Shown piece after piece: positions 1-13,119 of a DNA stretch of 64,000 nucleotides. Under the pieces are notes generated by a model. It saw only the letters and a list, made by a program, of their open reading frames with translations, was not told where the DNA came from and did not search any database. The translations under genes were made by a program, and so were the position numbers. Within the stretch, counting starts at the first letter, position 1; each line of letters begins with the position of its first letter. The stretch is from Aquabacterium humicola (lineage in GTDB: Bacteria > Pseudomonadota > Gammaproteobacteria > Burkholderiales > Burkholderiaceae_C): assembly GCF_030167915.1 (NCBI RefSeq), contig NZ_JARGNB010000001.1, positions 1,426,001 to 1,490,000 of the forward strand. The letters run 5' to 3'.

Positions 1-1
1 C

Positions 2-547
2 CTCGGCCTCGACCGGCTCGTCGTGTTCCGCTTCGACGCCGGCCGCGGCCGGCTGCTGGAACCACGGGTGATGCCCACGTCGCCCGGCGCCGGCCCGCGC
101 CACCTCGTCTTCCACCCGCAGAACCCGTCGCGGGTCTACCTGCTGAGCGAAGAAGCCTCGACGCTCGCCTGGCTGCGCTTCGACGACGGCGCGCTGCAGC
201 CGCTCGGCGAGACCAGCAGCCTGCCGGCGGGGTTCGCCGGCACGGCATACGCCTCCGACCTGCGCTGCTCGCCCGACGGCCACCACCTCTACGCGCTGAA
301 CCGTCTGCACGACAGCATCGCGCACTTCTCGCTGGCGCCCGACGGCACGCCGACGCTGCGCGACACCCACTGGTGCCGCGGCAGCTACCCGCGCACGCTG
401 GCGCTGCTGCCGGGCGGCCGCGGCCTCGTCGTCTGCAATCAGCGCAGCGACCACCTCGCGTGGTTCGCGCTCGATGGCGACGGCGTGCCGCGCTTCACCG
501 GCCGCTGGACCGGTGTCGGCGGTGCGGCATCGGTGGTCTTCGGCTGA
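2..547 (+). CDS. Beta-propeller lactonase family protein (YbhE/Pgl-like), 5' end missing
   Basis: This is the C-terminal part (about 181 residues) of a seven-bladed beta-propeller lactonase. The reading frame is open to the left edge, so the start lies outside the window. Visible blade signatures are GPRHLVFHP, then [14 protein letters not shown] and [13 protein letters not shown] followed by [13 protein letters not shown], spaced one blade apart. This is the pattern of the YbhE 6-phosphogluconolactonase family (Lactonase PF10282). In that family the enzyme opens sugar lactones such as 6-phosphogluconolactone. Many members have an unknown substrate, so the reaction here is inferred. It ends 70 bp before ureA on the same strand. 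I see no functional link to urease. Confidence 0.82.
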   Translation, partial: LGLDRLVVFRFDAGRGRLLEPRVMPTSPGAGPRHLVFHPQNPSRVYLLSEEASTLAWLRFDDGALQPLGETSSLPAGFAGTAYASDLRCSPDGHHLYALNRLHDSIAHFSLAPDGTPTLRDTHWCRGSYPRTLALLPGGRGLVVCNQRSDHLAWFALDGDGVPRFTGRWTGVGGAASVVFG

Positions 548-617
548 GGGAACGCACCACGCTGGCACAGGGCTTGCGACGATGCGGGGCCGCCGACGGC
601 TCCGCCAGAATCGCCCC

Positions 618-920
618 ATGGACCTGACCCCACGCGAGAAAGACAAGCTGCTCATCTTCACCGCCGCGCTGCTGGCCGAGCGCCGCAAGGCGCGCGGGTT
701 GAAGCTCAACGTGCCGGAGGCGATCGCGCTGATCACCGCCGCGATCATGGAAGGCGCGCGCGACGGCAAGACCGTCGCCGCGCTGATGAGCGAGGGCAAG
801 ACGGTGCTGACGCGGTCCGACGTGATGGACGGCGTCGCCGAGATGATCCCGGAGATCCAGGTCGAGGCGACCTTTCCCGACGGCACGAAACTGGTGACCG
901 TCCACCAGCCCATCGCCTGA
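618..920 (+). CDS. ureA: Urease gamma subunit UreA
   Basis: The 100-residue product has the family's usual length. It begins [20 protein letters not shown] and contains the conserved [24 protein letters not shown] stretch (quoted here in parts: [17 protein letters not shown]). UreA forms the core of the (alpha-beta-gamma)3 apo-urease with UreB and UreC, which hydrolyses urea to ammonia and carbamate in the cytoplasm. The ATG at 618 was chosen because it gives the standard N-terminus; upstream in-frame codons add a non-homologous arginine-rich extension. ureB follows after 14 bp and ureC overlaps it, so ureABC is one transcription unit. Unusually, no ureD precedes it; a lactonase gene does. 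Confidence 0.97.
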   Translation: MDLTPREKDKLLIFTAALLAERRKARGLKLNVPEAIALITAAIMEGARDGKTVAALMSEGKTVLTRSDVMDGVAEMIPEIQVEATFPDGTKLVTVHQPIA

Positions 921-934
921 GGAGGAGGCCGACG

Positions 935-1239
935 ATGATCCCCGGAGAACTGCTGACCGATGACGGCGAGCTGCCGCTGAACCCGAACCGCCGCACGATC
1001 ACGCTGGTGGTCGAGAACGCCGGCGACCGGCCGATCCAGGTCGGCTCGCACTACCACTTCGCCGAGACCAATGCCGCGCTGCGCTTCGACCGCGCCGCCG
1101 CGCACGGCATGCGGCTGAACATCGCCAGCGGCACCGCGGTGCGCTTCGAGCCGGGCCAGCAGCGCACGGTGGAGCTCGTCGACTACGCCGGCGCGCGCGA
1201 AGCCTGGGGCTTCCGCGGCCTCGTGCAGGGAGCGCTGTG

Positions 1240-1240
<1 letters not shown>
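935..1240 (+). CDS. ureB: Urease beta subunit UreB
   Basis: The 101-residue product is of standard length. Recognisable segments are MIPGELL at the N-terminus, then [20 protein letters not shown], and a run from AHGMRLNI to [12 protein letters not shown]. These are the hallmarks of the bacterial urease beta chain, which packs on UreC near the active-site flap and contributes to the metallochaperone docking surface. A purine-rich stretch (gaggaggcc) lies about 6 bp upstream of the ATG and is a good ribosome-binding site. The TGA stop shares its last base with the ureC ATG (TGATG), which suggests coupled translation. Confidence 0.97.
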
Positions 1241-2994
<1,754 letters not shown>

Positions 2995-3028
2995 GCGGCC
3001 ATTGCGCCACGGGCGGCGCGGCCGCCGC

Positions 3029-5548
<2,520 letters not shown>

Positions 5549-5567
5549 GAGCGTCGTCCTCGTCGCC

Positions 5568-6356
5568 CTAGAAATTGGTCATGTCCCGCGCCAGCTCGGG
5601 CCGGAAGTACTTCTCGAAGATGCGCTGCATCGTGCCGTCGCGGCGCATCTCGTCGACCACGCCGCGCCAGGCGGCGTGCTGGGCCGGCGACAGCGCCTTC
5701 TTCGACATGATCAGCCCGTGCGGCACCGGCGGATCGTCGAACTCGAGGATGGCGGTCTCTTCGCGCAGCCGGCCGCGGAAGACGACGGGATAGTCGAAGG
5801 GCTCGACGATCATCGCCTGCACCCGGTTGTCGAGCAGGATCTCGAACAGCGGATCGAGGTGGCTGGCGTAGCTGACGCGCTGCTGCCCGTCGAGCCGGTC
5901 GACCATGCGGTTGGCGGTCGGGCTGTAGCGGAAGCTGCGGATCACGCCGAGCTTGAGCTTCGGGTTGTCCAGCAGGTCGGCATGCGTGCGCACGCCCGCA
6001 TCCTTGCGCACGAGCAGGTAGTACTTGTTGGAGAAGTACCACGCGAACGCGGCGAACTTCTCGCGCGCCTCGTTGGTGATGCCCGACAGGCTGAAGTCGA
6101 GCGCGCCGGATTCGATCAGCTGCCAGATGCGCGCGCGCGGCATCACCGTGACCGAGAAGCGGCAGCCGCTGCGCCGCTGCAGCTCGTCGGAGATGTCCTT
6201 GTCGATGCCCTCGCCGGTCTGGCCGGAGTAGAGCAGGCCGTGTTCGTGCAGCGCGAGGCTGAGCGTGCGCGAGCAATCGGGCGGATCGGCGGCGGCGGCC
6301 GGCGCTGCCGACAGGACGATGGCAAGGCTGCACAGCAGACGACCCACGACGCGCAT
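5568..6356 (-). CDS. Periplasmic solute-binding protein, family 3 type
   Basis: The 262-residue protein begins with a clear Sec signal peptide (about 1-23, ending APAAAA). The mature part is a class II periplasmic-binding fold of the SBP_bac_3 type: DKDISDELQRRSGCRFSV, the hinge-region FSLSGITNEAREKFAAF, then KLGVIRSF and MIVEPFDYPVVF. No ABC permease or ATPase genes are nearby. The only same-strand partner is the sensor kinase 19 bp downstream, so I infer it may present a periplasmic ligand to that kinase rather than serve transport. A stand-alone transporter component encoded elsewhere remains possible. Two Cys residues (in PPDC and SGC) might form a disulphide. The start was chosen for the signal peptide. 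Confidence 0.88.
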   Translation of the reverse strand: MRVVGRLLCSLAIVLSAAPAAAADPPDCSRTLSLALHEHGLLYSGQTGEGIDKDISDELQRRSGCRFSVTVMPRARIWQLIESGALDFSLSGITNEAREKFAAFAWYFSNKYYLLVRKDAGVRTHADLLDNPKLKLGVIRSFRYSPTANRMVDRLDGQQRVSYASHLDPLFEILLDNRVQAMIVEPFDYPVVFRGRLREETAILEFDDPPVPHGLIMSKKALSPAQHAAWRGVVDEMRRDGTMQRIFEKYFRPELARDMTNF

Positions 6357-6514
6357 GTTGATCTTCCTTGACCGTCACCGGGGCCGGCGCCGCAGGCCGC
6401 GCCCGTGGCGTCATTGTCGTCGCAGGCCCGTGACAGGGGGCGGGTTACAGTTCGCGCATTGCAAAAGTACAACCACCCGGGGGCCATTCGAGGCCGGATC
6501 CGTTCGCGGGCCGA

Positions 6515-7951
6515 GTGCCGGACCCTGCTGAGCACGTGAGCGCCGACCCGCCGAGCTTCATCGCCGATGTCGCGGCCCAGGTGGTGGCCTGGCACAACCG
6601 CCATCCGCTCGCGCGGCGCATCGCCCGCAAGGACGTGCAGAGCGTCGGCATCGTCGCGCTGCCGTTCGCCCGTGAAGCGCAGCCGGCGTGGCACGCGGTG
6701 CCGCCCAAGCGCGGGCTGCTGGCGCTGATGTTCCCGAAGCGGGTGAACCTGAAGCCGTGGCCGGTGTTCAGCGAGGATGCGCTGCCGGAGATCGGCCCGA
6801 AGAAGCTGTCGGCCTTCGCGCTGCGCCATGGTTTCGTCGAGCGCCCCGGGCCACCCGAGCTGCCCGAACGCGTGCTGCAGACGGACCGCGACCTGGTCGA
6901 CGCGCCGCGCGGCGACGAGCCGCCCGAGCGGCTGAGCCGCTACCTCGTGACCGCGGCGATCGACATCGGGCCGGCCCGGCCCCGCTTGGTGCTGGGCCAC
7001 GGCCGGCGCATGCCGGTGCTCGGCCAGAGGTTGTGGAGCGTGCCGCGGCTGGCCGCACTGGGCGGCGGCGCGATGGTGTCGCTGCTGGTCGGCGCCGCGG
7101 CGCTGTGGCTGGTCGCGACCCAGCAGCGGGCTGCGGACGTGCCGCCGGCCGCACGCGCGCCGGCGAGTGCGGCATCGACGCCGGCACCGCGTGCGGCGCC
7201 GCCCGCAGTGGCCGCCTCCCTGCCGCCACCGGCCCCCCCGGTGGCGGCGGCGTCGGTGCCTCCGGCGCCGCCGGTGGCCAGCGCCGCCGCGCCGGCCTCG
7301 GCCGCGGTGGTCGTGCCTGCCCGCCCATCGGCACCGCCGCCGCCCGTGGCCGGGGCATCGCCGGCCGCCGCGCCTTCGCCGGCGGCCTCCGCGTCACCAC
7401 CGCCGGTCGCTGCCGCCCGGCCGCGGCCGGGGCCGGCACCCTCGCCGGCGGCGTCGGTGGCTTCCCCGGCGGCGTCGGTCACCTCGCCGGCGCCAGCGCC
7501 ACCCCTGCCGCCCGCGCAGACCCTGCCAACCACGCCGCCCAGCCCACCGCTCGCCGAAGCCCAGCGCGCCTCCGCGCCGCTGGTGCCACGCCTGAAGCCG
7601 GACCTCGCCGAGGCCGCGCGCGCCGAGCGCGAGAAGCATCCGAACCTGCCGCAGCTCGGGAGGCCGGCGACACCCCCCGCCGCCGGCTCCGCGACCGCGC
7701 CGGGCGCCGTGCACTTCTATGCGCTGGTCACGCGCCCGATCCGCTCGCGCGCCGAGGCTGAAGGCGTGCTGAAGCGCCTGCGCGCCGAGACCAGCCGGAT
7801 CGCGCACCCGACGGCGATCGAGACCGGCCTGCAGCAGACGCCGGAGGGCTGGCGCGTGACCTGGTGGCCGTTCACCCATCCGCGCCAGGCCGAGAACGCC
7901 CGCGCCGCGCTGGCCGCGCGCGGTGTGCCGCTGGAGATGGTCGAGTTCTGA
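6515..7951 (+). CDS. Membrane protein with Pro/Ala-rich linker and SPOR-like C-terminus
   Basis: I do not recognise this 478-residue protein by name. Residues 1-178 are soluble and cytoplasmic by orientation. A single transmembrane helix lies at about 179-201, followed by a 170-residue linker made largely of Ala, Pro and Ser, and a compact C-terminal domain of about 80 residues (from VHFYALVTRP to VPLEMVEF). Its alternating strand-helix pattern resembles a SPOR peptidoglycan-binding domain. The topology suggests an inner-membrane protein reaching into the periplasm, as in FtsN- or DamX-like proteins. Start choice is uncertain: GTG at 6515 or GTG at 6536, neither with a strong ribosome site. 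It sits between the urease halves, 32 bp before ureE, and is divergent from the solute-binding protein gene. Confidence 0.7.
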   Translation: MPDPAEHVSADPPSFIADVAAQVVAWHNRHPLARRIARKDVQSVGIVALPFAREAQPAWHAVPPKRGLLALMFPKRVNLKPWPVFSEDALPEIGPKKLSAFALRHGFVERPGPPELPERVLQTDRDLVDAPRGDEPPERLSRYLVTAAIDIGPARPRLVLGHGRRMPVLGQRLWSVPRLAALGGGAMVSLLVGAAALWLVATQQRAADVPPAARAPASAASTPAPRAAPPAVAASLPPPAPPVAAASVPPAPPVASAAAPASAAVVVPARPSAPPPPVAGASPAAAPSPAASASPPPVAAARPRPGPAPSPAASVASPAASVTSPAPAPPLPPAQTLPTTPPSPPLAEAQRASAPLVPRLKPDLAEAARAEREKHPNLPQLGRPATPPAAGSATAPGAVHFYALVTRPIRSRAEAEGVLKRLRAETSRIAHPTAIETGLQQTPEGWRVTWWPFTHPRQAENARAALAARGVPLEMVEF

Positions 7952-7983
7952 CAGCGGCCCTCGCCTGCCGCGACAATCGGCCG

Positions 7984-8568
7984 ATGCTGACGATCAACAA
8001 GCTGATTCCCCAGGGCCGCGGCCTCGCGAAGGTGCTGCTGAACCGCGCAGCGACCGTCGCGCTGGACTGGGACGTGCGGCAGAAGAGCCGCTTCGATGCC
8101 ACCGACTCGACGGGCCGCGCGCTCGGCGTCTTCCTGCCGCGCGGCACGCAGGTGCGCGGCGGCGACGTGCTGGTGGCCGAGGACGGCTCGCTGATCGCCG
8201 TGCAGGCGGCGCCGCAGCCGGTGCTGGTCGTGCGCCACTGCAGCGTGCACGGCTCGCCGTTCGACCTGATGCGCGCGGCCTACCACCTGGGCAACCGCCA
8301 TGTCGCGCTGGAGCTCAAGCCCGACCACCTCAAGCTGGAACCCGACCATGTGCTGGCGACCATGCTGCGCCAGCAGCACCTGATCGTCACCGAGGAGCAG
8401 GCCGCCTTCGAGCCCGAAGGAGGCGCCTACGGCACGGGCGGGCACGGCCATGCGCACCACGATCATCACGGCCACGGCCCTGCGCACGGACACGACCATG
8501 CGCACGATCACGATCACGATCATGGGCAGGGCCATCACCCTGCCCACGGTCACGACCACGACCATTGA
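7984..8568 (+). CDS. ureE: Urease accessory protein UreE (nickel chaperone)
   Basis: The 194-residue product has the UreE N-terminal domain (MLTINKLIP, then RGTQVRGGDVLVAEDG) and the C-terminal metal-binding domain (RAAYHLGNRHVALEL, with the conserved GNRH). UreE delivers nickel to the UreDFG-apo-urease complex. The last 43 residues form a histidine-rich tail with 20 His interspersed with Gly, Asp and Ala, typical of nickel-storing UreE variants such as that of Klebsiella. The ATG at 7984 gives the standard N-terminus. The TGA stop overlaps a TTG that is the likely start of ureF. Confidence 0.96.
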   Translation: MLTINKLIPQGRGLAKVLLNRAATVALDWDVRQKSRFDATDSTGRALGVFLPRGTQVRGGDVLVAEDGSLIAVQAAPQPVLVVRHCSVHGSPFDLMRAAYHLGNRHVALELKPDHLKLEPDHVLATMLRQQHLIVTEEQAAFEPEGGAYGTGGHGHAHHDHHGHGPAHGHDHAHDHDHDHGQGHHPAHGHDHDH

Positions 8569-9278
8569 CCGCGCCGACCTTTCCTGACCGGCGCGCGCTG
8601 CTCGGCCTGCTGCGCCTGGCCTCGCCGGCCTTGCCGGTCGGGGGATTCAGCTATTCCGAGGTGCTGGAAGCGGCGGTCGACGCCGGTCTGGTGGTCGACG
8701 AGGCGGGCGCCGCGCGCTGGCTGCTCGACCACCTCGCGCTCGGCCTGCAGCGCGCCGACCTGCCGCTGGTCGCCGCCGCGCACGGGGCCTGGCAGGCCGA
8801 CGACCGGACCCGCGTCGGTGCGCTGAACGACTGGGCGCTGCAGACCCGCGAGAGCGCCGAACTGCGCCTGCAGACCGAGCAGACCGGCCGCTCGCTGACC
8901 GACTGGCTGCGCCAGCGCCATCCGGACGACCCCCGTGTCGGACACCTGCGCGCGCTGCGGCCGGCGCCGGCCTGGCCGATCGCCTTCGCGCTGGCCGCCG
9001 ACTGCAGCGGGCTCGATGCCGCGGGCACCTTGCTGGGCTATGGCTTCGGCTGGGCCGAGAACATGGTGCAGGCGGCGCTGAAGGCGGTGCCGCTCGGCCA
9101 GGCCGCAGGCCAACGCCTGCTCGACGCGCTGGCCGAGGCGCTGCCGGGCGTGATCGACGCGGCGCTGGCGACGGCCGCGGCGCCGGAGGGCGATGCCGCC
9201 CGCCAGAGCTTCGCGCCGCGCTGGGCCATCCTGTCGGCCCGGCACGAGGCCCAGTATTCGCGCCTGTTCCGCTCATGA
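8565..9278 (+). CDS. ureF: Urease accessory protein UreF
   Basis: The 237-residue protein contains the UreF signatures [17 protein letters not shown] near the N-terminus, then [15 protein letters not shown] and [20 protein letters not shown]. UreF acts in the UreDFG complex as a GTPase-activating or fidelity factor during nickel insertion. No ATG lies near the conserved N-terminus. The TTG at 8565, overlapping the ureE stop as TTGA, gives a start 15 residues before LLRLASP and is the best candidate. Translation is then presumably coupled to ureE. ureG follows after 25 bp. Confidence 0.93.
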   Translation: MTAPTFPDRRALLGLLRLASPALPVGGFSYSEVLEAAVDAGLVVDEAGAARWLLDHLALGLQRADLPLVAAAHGAWQADDRTRVGALNDWALQTRESAELRLQTEQTGRSLTDWLRQRHPDDPRVGHLRALRPAPAWPIAFALAADCSGLDAAGTLLGYGFGWAENMVQAALKAVPLGQAAGQRLLDALAEALPGVIDAALATAAAPEGDAARQSFAPRWAILSARHEAQYSRLFRS

Positions 9279-9303
9279 ACACCTTCTTCCACCGGACACC
9301 ACG

Positions 9304-9951
9304 ATGACCCTGCTGCACACGATCCCCGGTCGCACCAAGAAGCTGCCGCCGCTGCGCGTCGGTGTCGGCGGGCCGGTGGGCTCGGGCAAGACGACGCTGG
9401 TCGAGATGCTGTGCAAGGCGATGCGCGAGCGCTGGGACCTCGTCGTCATCACCAACGACATCTACACGAAGGAAGACCAGCGCCTGCTGACGGTGGCCGG
9501 CGCGCTGGCGCCCGAGCGCATCATGGGCGTGGAGACCGGCGGCTGCCCGCACACCGCGATCCGCGAGGACGCGTCGATCAACCTCGAGGCGGTCGACCGC
9601 ATGCTGGAACGGTTTCCGCAGGCCGACATCGTGTTCATCGAGTCCGGCGGCGACAACCTCGCCGCGACCTTCAGCCCCGAGCTGAGTGACCTGACGATCT
9701 ACGTGATCGACGTCGCCGCCGGCGAGAAGATCCCGCGCAAGGGCGGTCCCGGCATCACGAAGAGCGACCTGTTCGTGATCAACAAGACCGACCTCGCGCC
9801 GCACGTCGGCGCCGACCTCGCGGTGATGGAAGCCGATACCCGCCGCATGCGGCCGAACCGGCCGCACGTGATGAGCAACCTGCGCACCGGCCAGGGGCTG
9901 GCCGAGGTGGTGGCCTTCATCGAGACCAAGGGCCTGCTGAAGGCCGATTGA
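9304..9951 (+). CDS. ureG: Urease accessory GTPase UreG
   Basis: The 215-residue SIMIBI-class GTPase has a P-loop [11 protein letters not shown] at about 22-32, the nickel-site Cys-Pro-His motif in [15 protein letters not shown], the switch [17 protein letters not shown], and the guanine-specificity motif INKTDL. UreG hydrolyses GTP to drive nickel transfer into UreC together with UreD, UreF and UreE. The ATG at 9304 begins [20 protein letters not shown], the expected N-terminus. It is the last urease gene here and converges with bfd. A GC-rich hairpin lies between them. Confidence 0.97.
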   Translation: MTLLHTIPGRTKKLPPLRVGVGGPVGSGKTTLVEMLCKAMRERWDLVVITNDIYTKEDQRLLTVAGALAPERIMGVETGGCPHTAIREDASINLEAVDRMLERFPQADIVFIESGGDNLAATFSPELSDLTIYVIDVAAGEKIPRKGGPGITKSDLFVINKTDLAPHVGADLAVMEADTRRMRPNRPHVMSNLRTGQGLAEVVAFIETKGLLKAD

Positions 9952-9979
9952 CGGGCGGCGCCCCGGCGCGCCGCCGGGC

Positions 9980-9996
9980 CGGTCCGTCCCGGACCG
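9980..9996. terminator. GC-rich hairpin between convergent ureG and bfd
   Basis: CGGTCCG-TCC-CGGACCG forms a perfect 7-bp stem with a 3-nt loop in the 49-bp space between the stop codons of ureG (plus) and bfd (minus). There is no U-tract on either strand, so it is a weak intrinsic terminator at best. Its position between convergent genes suggests transcript-end function in either direction. Confidence 0.45.
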
Positions 9997-10000
9997 ACGC

Positions 10001-10240
10001 TCAGGTCGCGAACGCGGTGGCGATCGAGATCACCTTCTGGCTGGCGTGGCAGGTCTCGGCGCCGCCGCCGTGCAGCGCTGCGCACGCCTCCTGGAACACC
10101 TCGTTCGCGCAATCGTGGCAGGCGCCGCAATGGCTGGACACGCCCGTCTCGTCCTGCAGCACGTCGAAGCTGTTGATGCCCTCGCGCACGGCATGCTGGA
10201 TGTCTCGGTCGGAGATTCGGCGGCAGAGGCAGACGATCAT
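10001..10240 (-). CDS. bfd: Bacterioferritin-associated ferredoxin Bfd
   Basis: The 79-residue protein starts MIVCLCRRISDRDI and carries the four-Cys [2Fe-2S] pattern: CLC near the N-terminus and SHCGACHDC around 36-45. Bfd docks on bacterioferritin and donates electrons that release stored iron. The ATG at 10240 was chosen because the Bfd family begins with this sequence; an upstream TTG would add five residues. It lies 125 bp downstream of bfr on the same strand. A Fur-box-like sequence overlaps its probable promoter, which fits the known induction of bfd under iron limitation. Confidence 0.95.
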   Translation of the reverse strand: MIVCLCRRISDRDIQHAVREGINSFDVLQDETGVSSHCGACHDCANEVFQEACAALHGGGAETCHASQKVISIATAFAT

Positions 10241-10278
10241 GGCGGCACAACTCAAACGGTGCCGGCAGTCTACACCTT

Positions 10279-10297
10279 AATACGAATAGTTCTCAAT
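10279..10297 (-). promoter_or_regulatory. Putative Fur box upstream of bfd
   Basis: Read on the minus strand the site is ATTGAGAACTATTCGTATT, 15 of 19 matches to the classic Fur consensus AATGAGAATTATTCTCATT by eye. It ends 38 bp before the bfd start codon. A TTGAGA-like -35 lies inside it, with a weak TAGACT-like -10 about 18 bp further on, so bound Fur would block RNA polymerase. It is a short AT-rich run in otherwise GC-rich DNA. Confidence 0.65.
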
Positions 10298-10365
10298 CGT
10301 CCCGCGCCTCACGGGGGCTTTCAGCGCGGCGATATGTCACGCGGACCCGGCCTGCGCGGGCGCCC

Positions 10366-10845
10366 TCAGCTCGACGCATCGCCCATCTGGCTCTGCAGGT
10401 AGTTCTGCTCGCCGACCTGGCCGACGAGACCCAGCTGCGTCTCGAGGTGGTCGATGTGCTCCTCGGTGTCCTCGAGGATGTCCTCGAGCAGCTCGCGGCT
10501 GACGTAGTCGCGCACGCTTTCGCAATGCGCGATCGCCTCCTTCAGGTGGGCCTGCGAAGCGAGCTCGACCTTCAGGTCGCATTGCATCGTCTCGACCACG
10601 CTCTCGCCGATCAGCAGCTTGCCCAGGTCCTGCAGGTTCGGCAGGCCATCGAGCATCAGCACGCGCTCGATCAGCTTGTCGGCGTGCTTCATCTCCTCGA
10701 TCGACTCGTCGTATTCGTGCTTGGCCATGCGGTTGTAGCCCCAGTTCTTCAGCATGCGCGCATGCAGGAAGTACTGGTTGATGGCCGTGAGCTCCAGCTT
10801 CAGCTGGGCATTGAGGTAAGCCAGGACCTTGGCGTCACCTTTCAT
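10366..10845 (-). CDS. bfr: Bacterioferritin Bfr
   Basis: The 159-residue four-helix-bundle protein stores iron in a 24-subunit shell. Ferroxidase-centre residues are visible in [15 protein letters not shown] and [18 protein letters not shown], with the haem-ligand Met of that second motif, and in [16 protein letters not shown] near the C-terminus. The start at 10845 follows a strong ribosome site (GAGGAGAA) on the minus strand. bfd lies downstream on the same strand, the common bfr-bfd pairing for iron storage and release. The corA-like gene is divergent across a 111-bp gap. Confidence 0.96.
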   Translation of the reverse strand: MKGDAKVLAYLNAQLKLELTAINQYFLHARMLKNWGYNRMAKHEYDESIEEMKHADKLIERVLMLDGLPNLQDLGKLLIGESVVETMQCDLKVELASQAHLKEAIAHCESVRDYVSRELLEDILEDTEEHIDHLETQLGLVGQVGEQNYLQSQMGDASS

Positions 10846-10956
10846 CGCTTGTTCTCCTCGGGGGTCGACGGCGCGCATTCTCGCGCCGGCAGGTGACGCC
10901 CGCCATGCCAAGATCGGCGGCCCGCCGAGCGGGTGCCCACCAGGAGTCTGTTGTCC

Positions 10957-11925
10957 ATGCTCATCAACTGCGTCGCCTACCAGGAAGGGACCAAGCTCGC
11001 CGACATCCCCGTCGAGGCGATCAGCGACTATCTGCAGCGGCCGGGATGCTTCGTCTGGGTCGCGCTTCGCGATGCCAGCGAACAGGAGCTGTCGACGATG
11101 CAGGACGAGTTCGGCCTGCACGACCTGGCCATCGAGGACGCGCATCACGGCCAGCAGCGCCCGAAGATCGAGGAGTACGGGACGACGCTGTTCACCGTGA
11201 TGCACATGGTGGAGTTCACGCCGCTGGACGAGCTGCGCATCGGCGAGGTGCACGTCTTCGCCGGCAGCAACTTCGTGTTGTCGGTGCGCAACCGCAGCAC
11301 CCAGGGTTTCCTCGGCGTGCGCGAGCGCTGCGAGCGCGAGCCGCACCTGCTGCGCCAGGGCACAGGCTTCGTGCTCTACGCGCTGATGGACGCGGTGGTC
11401 GACCGCTACTTCCCGATCGTCGAGGCGCTGGAGACCGAGCTCGAGGCGATCGAGGGCCAGATCTTCGAGCGTGGCCAGGCGCGCGCGAACATCGAGCGGC
11501 TGTACGAGCTGAAGCACAAGGTCACGACGCTGCGCCACGCCGTCGCGCCGCTGCTGGATGCGTCGAGCAAGCTGCACGGCGGCCGCGTGCCCTCGGTCTG
11601 CGTGCATACCGAGGCCTACTTCCGCGACATCTACGACCACCTCCTGCGGGTGCAGACCTCGATCGACGCGATCCGCGAAACGATCACCACCGCGATCCAG
11701 GTCAACCTGTCGGTGACGACGATCGAGGAATCCGAGGTCACCAAGCGCCTGGCGGCCTACGCCGGCATCTTCGCGGTGGCCACTTTCTTCGTCGGCATCT
11801 GGGGCATGAACTTCGAGAACATGCCGGAGCTGAAGCAGCCCTGGGGCTACCCGGCGGCGCTGGGGGTGATCGGCGCCGTGTGCAGCGTGATGTGGTGGCG
11901 CTTCCGCAAGGCGGGCTGGGTGTAG
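10957..11925 (+). CDS. corA: CorA-family magnesium/cobalt transporter
   Basis: The 322-residue protein has the large soluble CorA N-terminal domain, with [18 protein letters not shown] typical of the family. Two C-terminal transmembrane helices are joined by the signature GMN in [16 protein letters not shown]. CorA pentamers conduct Mg2+, and Co2+ or Ni2+, into the cytoplasm. The ATG at 10957 is preceded by AGGAG at 10942-10946. A second in-frame start eight codons earlier is less likely. Nickel permeation could in principle help urease, but nothing in the sequence shows this. Confidence 0.93.
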   Translation: MLINCVAYQEGTKLADIPVEAISDYLQRPGCFVWVALRDASEQELSTMQDEFGLHDLAIEDAHHGQQRPKIEEYGTTLFTVMHMVEFTPLDELRIGEVHVFAGSNFVLSVRNRSTQGFLGVRERCEREPHLLRQGTGFVLYALMDAVVDRYFPIVEALETELEAIEGQIFERGQARANIERLYELKHKVTTLRHAVAPLLDASSKLHGGRVPSVCVHTEAYFRDIYDHLLRVQTSIDAIRETITTAIQVNLSVTTIEESEVTKRLAAYAGIFAVATFFVGIWGMNFENMPELKQPWGYPAALGVIGAVCSVMWWRFRKAGWV

Positions 11926-12023
11926 CGACGGTCCGGCCGGAGGATCTGCGGGCGATCGAGCGCCGGCCCCATGCCGGCGCGGGTTGAGGCATCGCAAGTC
12001 CGGCGAAGGTGGGCAGCTCTTCT

Positions 12024-12038
12024 TGCGAATCATTCTTG
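12024..12038 (+). promoter_or_regulatory. Putative Fur box upstream of the iron-binding protein gene
   Basis: TGCGAATCATTCTTG closely matches the 15-base Fur core TGAGAATCATTCTCA (12 of 15 by eye), centred on the palindrome GAATCATTC. A TATGAT -10-like hexamer follows at 12040-12045, and the gene starts at 12079. The site would sit in the promoter spacer, giving repression by iron-loaded Fur. The base composition is clearly lower in GC than the surroundings. Confidence 0.65.
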
Positions 12039-12078
12039 TTATGATTTTTGCCCCGACATCCGTGCAAGACCAGCCACC

Positions 12079-13104
12079 ATGCATCGCCGCCCGATCCTCG
12101 CCCTCGTCCCCGCCCTGCTGGCCGCCGCCGCGGCGCTGCCGGCGCAGGCCCAGGACAAGGTCCTGAACATCTACTCCGCGCGCCACTACCAGACCGACGA
12201 GGCGCTGTACGCCAACTTCACGAAGGCCACCGGCATCAGGATCAACCGCCTCGACGGCCGCGAGGACGAACTGGTCGAGCGCATCCGCAACGAAGGCACG
12301 GCGAGCCCGGCGGACATCCTGATCACCGTCGATGCCGCGCGGCTCGAAGTGGCCGACAGCCTGGGGCTGTTCCAGCCGGTGAAGTCGCCGGTGCTCGAGT
12401 CGCGCGTGCCGGCGACGCTGCGCACGCCGACCTGGTTCGCTTTCTCGACGCGCGCGCGCGTCATCGTCTACAACAAGGTCGCGCTCAAGCGGGAGCAGGT
12501 GCAGAGCTACGCCGACCTCGCGGCGCCCGCGCTGAAGGGCCAGGTCTGCGTGCGTTCCGGCTCGCATCCGTACAACCTGTCGCTGGGCGCCGCGATGATC
12601 GCGCACGACGGCGAGGCGAAGACCGAGGCCTGGGCCAAGGGCCTGGTCGCCAACTTCGCGCGTGCGCCCAAGGGCGGCGACACCGACCAGATCAAGGCCG
12701 TGGCCGCCGGCGAGTGCGGCGTGACGATCTCCAACACCTACTACCTCGTGCGCATGATGCGCTCGACCAAGCCCGAGGATCAGCAGACCGTCAACGCGAT
12801 CGGCATCGTGTGGCCGAACCAGTCGAGCTGGGGCACGCACGTCAACGTCTCGGGCGCCGGCGTGCTCAAGCACGCGCCGAACCGCGACGCGGCGGTGAAG
12901 TTCCTCGAGTACCTGGCCAGCGACGAGGCCCAGGGCTACTTCGCCAACGGCAACAACGAGTGGCCGGTGGTGAAGACCGCCACCGTCGCCAACAAGGAGC
13001 TGGCGGCGCTGGGCAGCTTCAAGGCCGACCAGTTGCCGATCGGCGAGCTCGCGAAAACCACCACGCAGGCCCAGAAGGTCTTCGACCGCGCCGGCTGGAA
13101 GTAG
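12079..13104 (+). CDS. fbpA: Ferric iron ABC transporter, periplasmic binding protein
   Basis: The 341-residue protein starts with a Sec signal peptide (about 1-24, ending PAQAQ). The mature part is an FbpA/FutA-type bacterial transferrin: [28 protein letters not shown], then the paired-tyrosine iron site SNTYYLV. This family carries Fe3+ from the outer-membrane side to the FbpB permease. The ATG at 12079 was chosen because upstream codons run through the Fur site and promoter. A Fur box precedes it. The cognate permease gene is downstream but on the opposite strand, converging with a 15-bp gap. Confidence 0.93.
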   Translation: MHRRPILALVPALLAAAAALPAQAQDKVLNIYSARHYQTDEALYANFTKATGIRINRLDGREDELVERIRNEGTASPADILITVDAARLEVADSLGLFQPVKSPVLESRVPATLRTPTWFAFSTRARVIVYNKVALKREQVQSYADLAAPALKGQVCVRSGSHPYNLSLGAAMIAHDGEAKTEAWAKGLVANFARAPKGGDTDQIKAVAAGECGVTISNTYYLVRMMRSTKPEDQQTVNAIGIVWPNQSSWGTHVNVSGAGVLKHAPNRDAAVKFLEYLASDEAQGYFANGNNEWPVVKTATVANKELAALGSFKADQLPIGELAKTTTQAQKVFDRAGWK

Positions 13105-13119
13105 GCATCAGAGGTGGCC

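Noticed and set aside
10957-11925. CorA-like protein as the nickel importer for urease
   Set aside because: CorA can pass nickel, but its placement beside bfr and its Mg-type GMN motif give no specific evidence for a nickel role.
10366-12873. An 835-codon minus-strand frame running from bfr back through corA and fbpA
   Set aside because: Only the last 159 residues match a real protein (bacterioferritin, with its own ribosome site). The rest is antisense to corA and fbpA.
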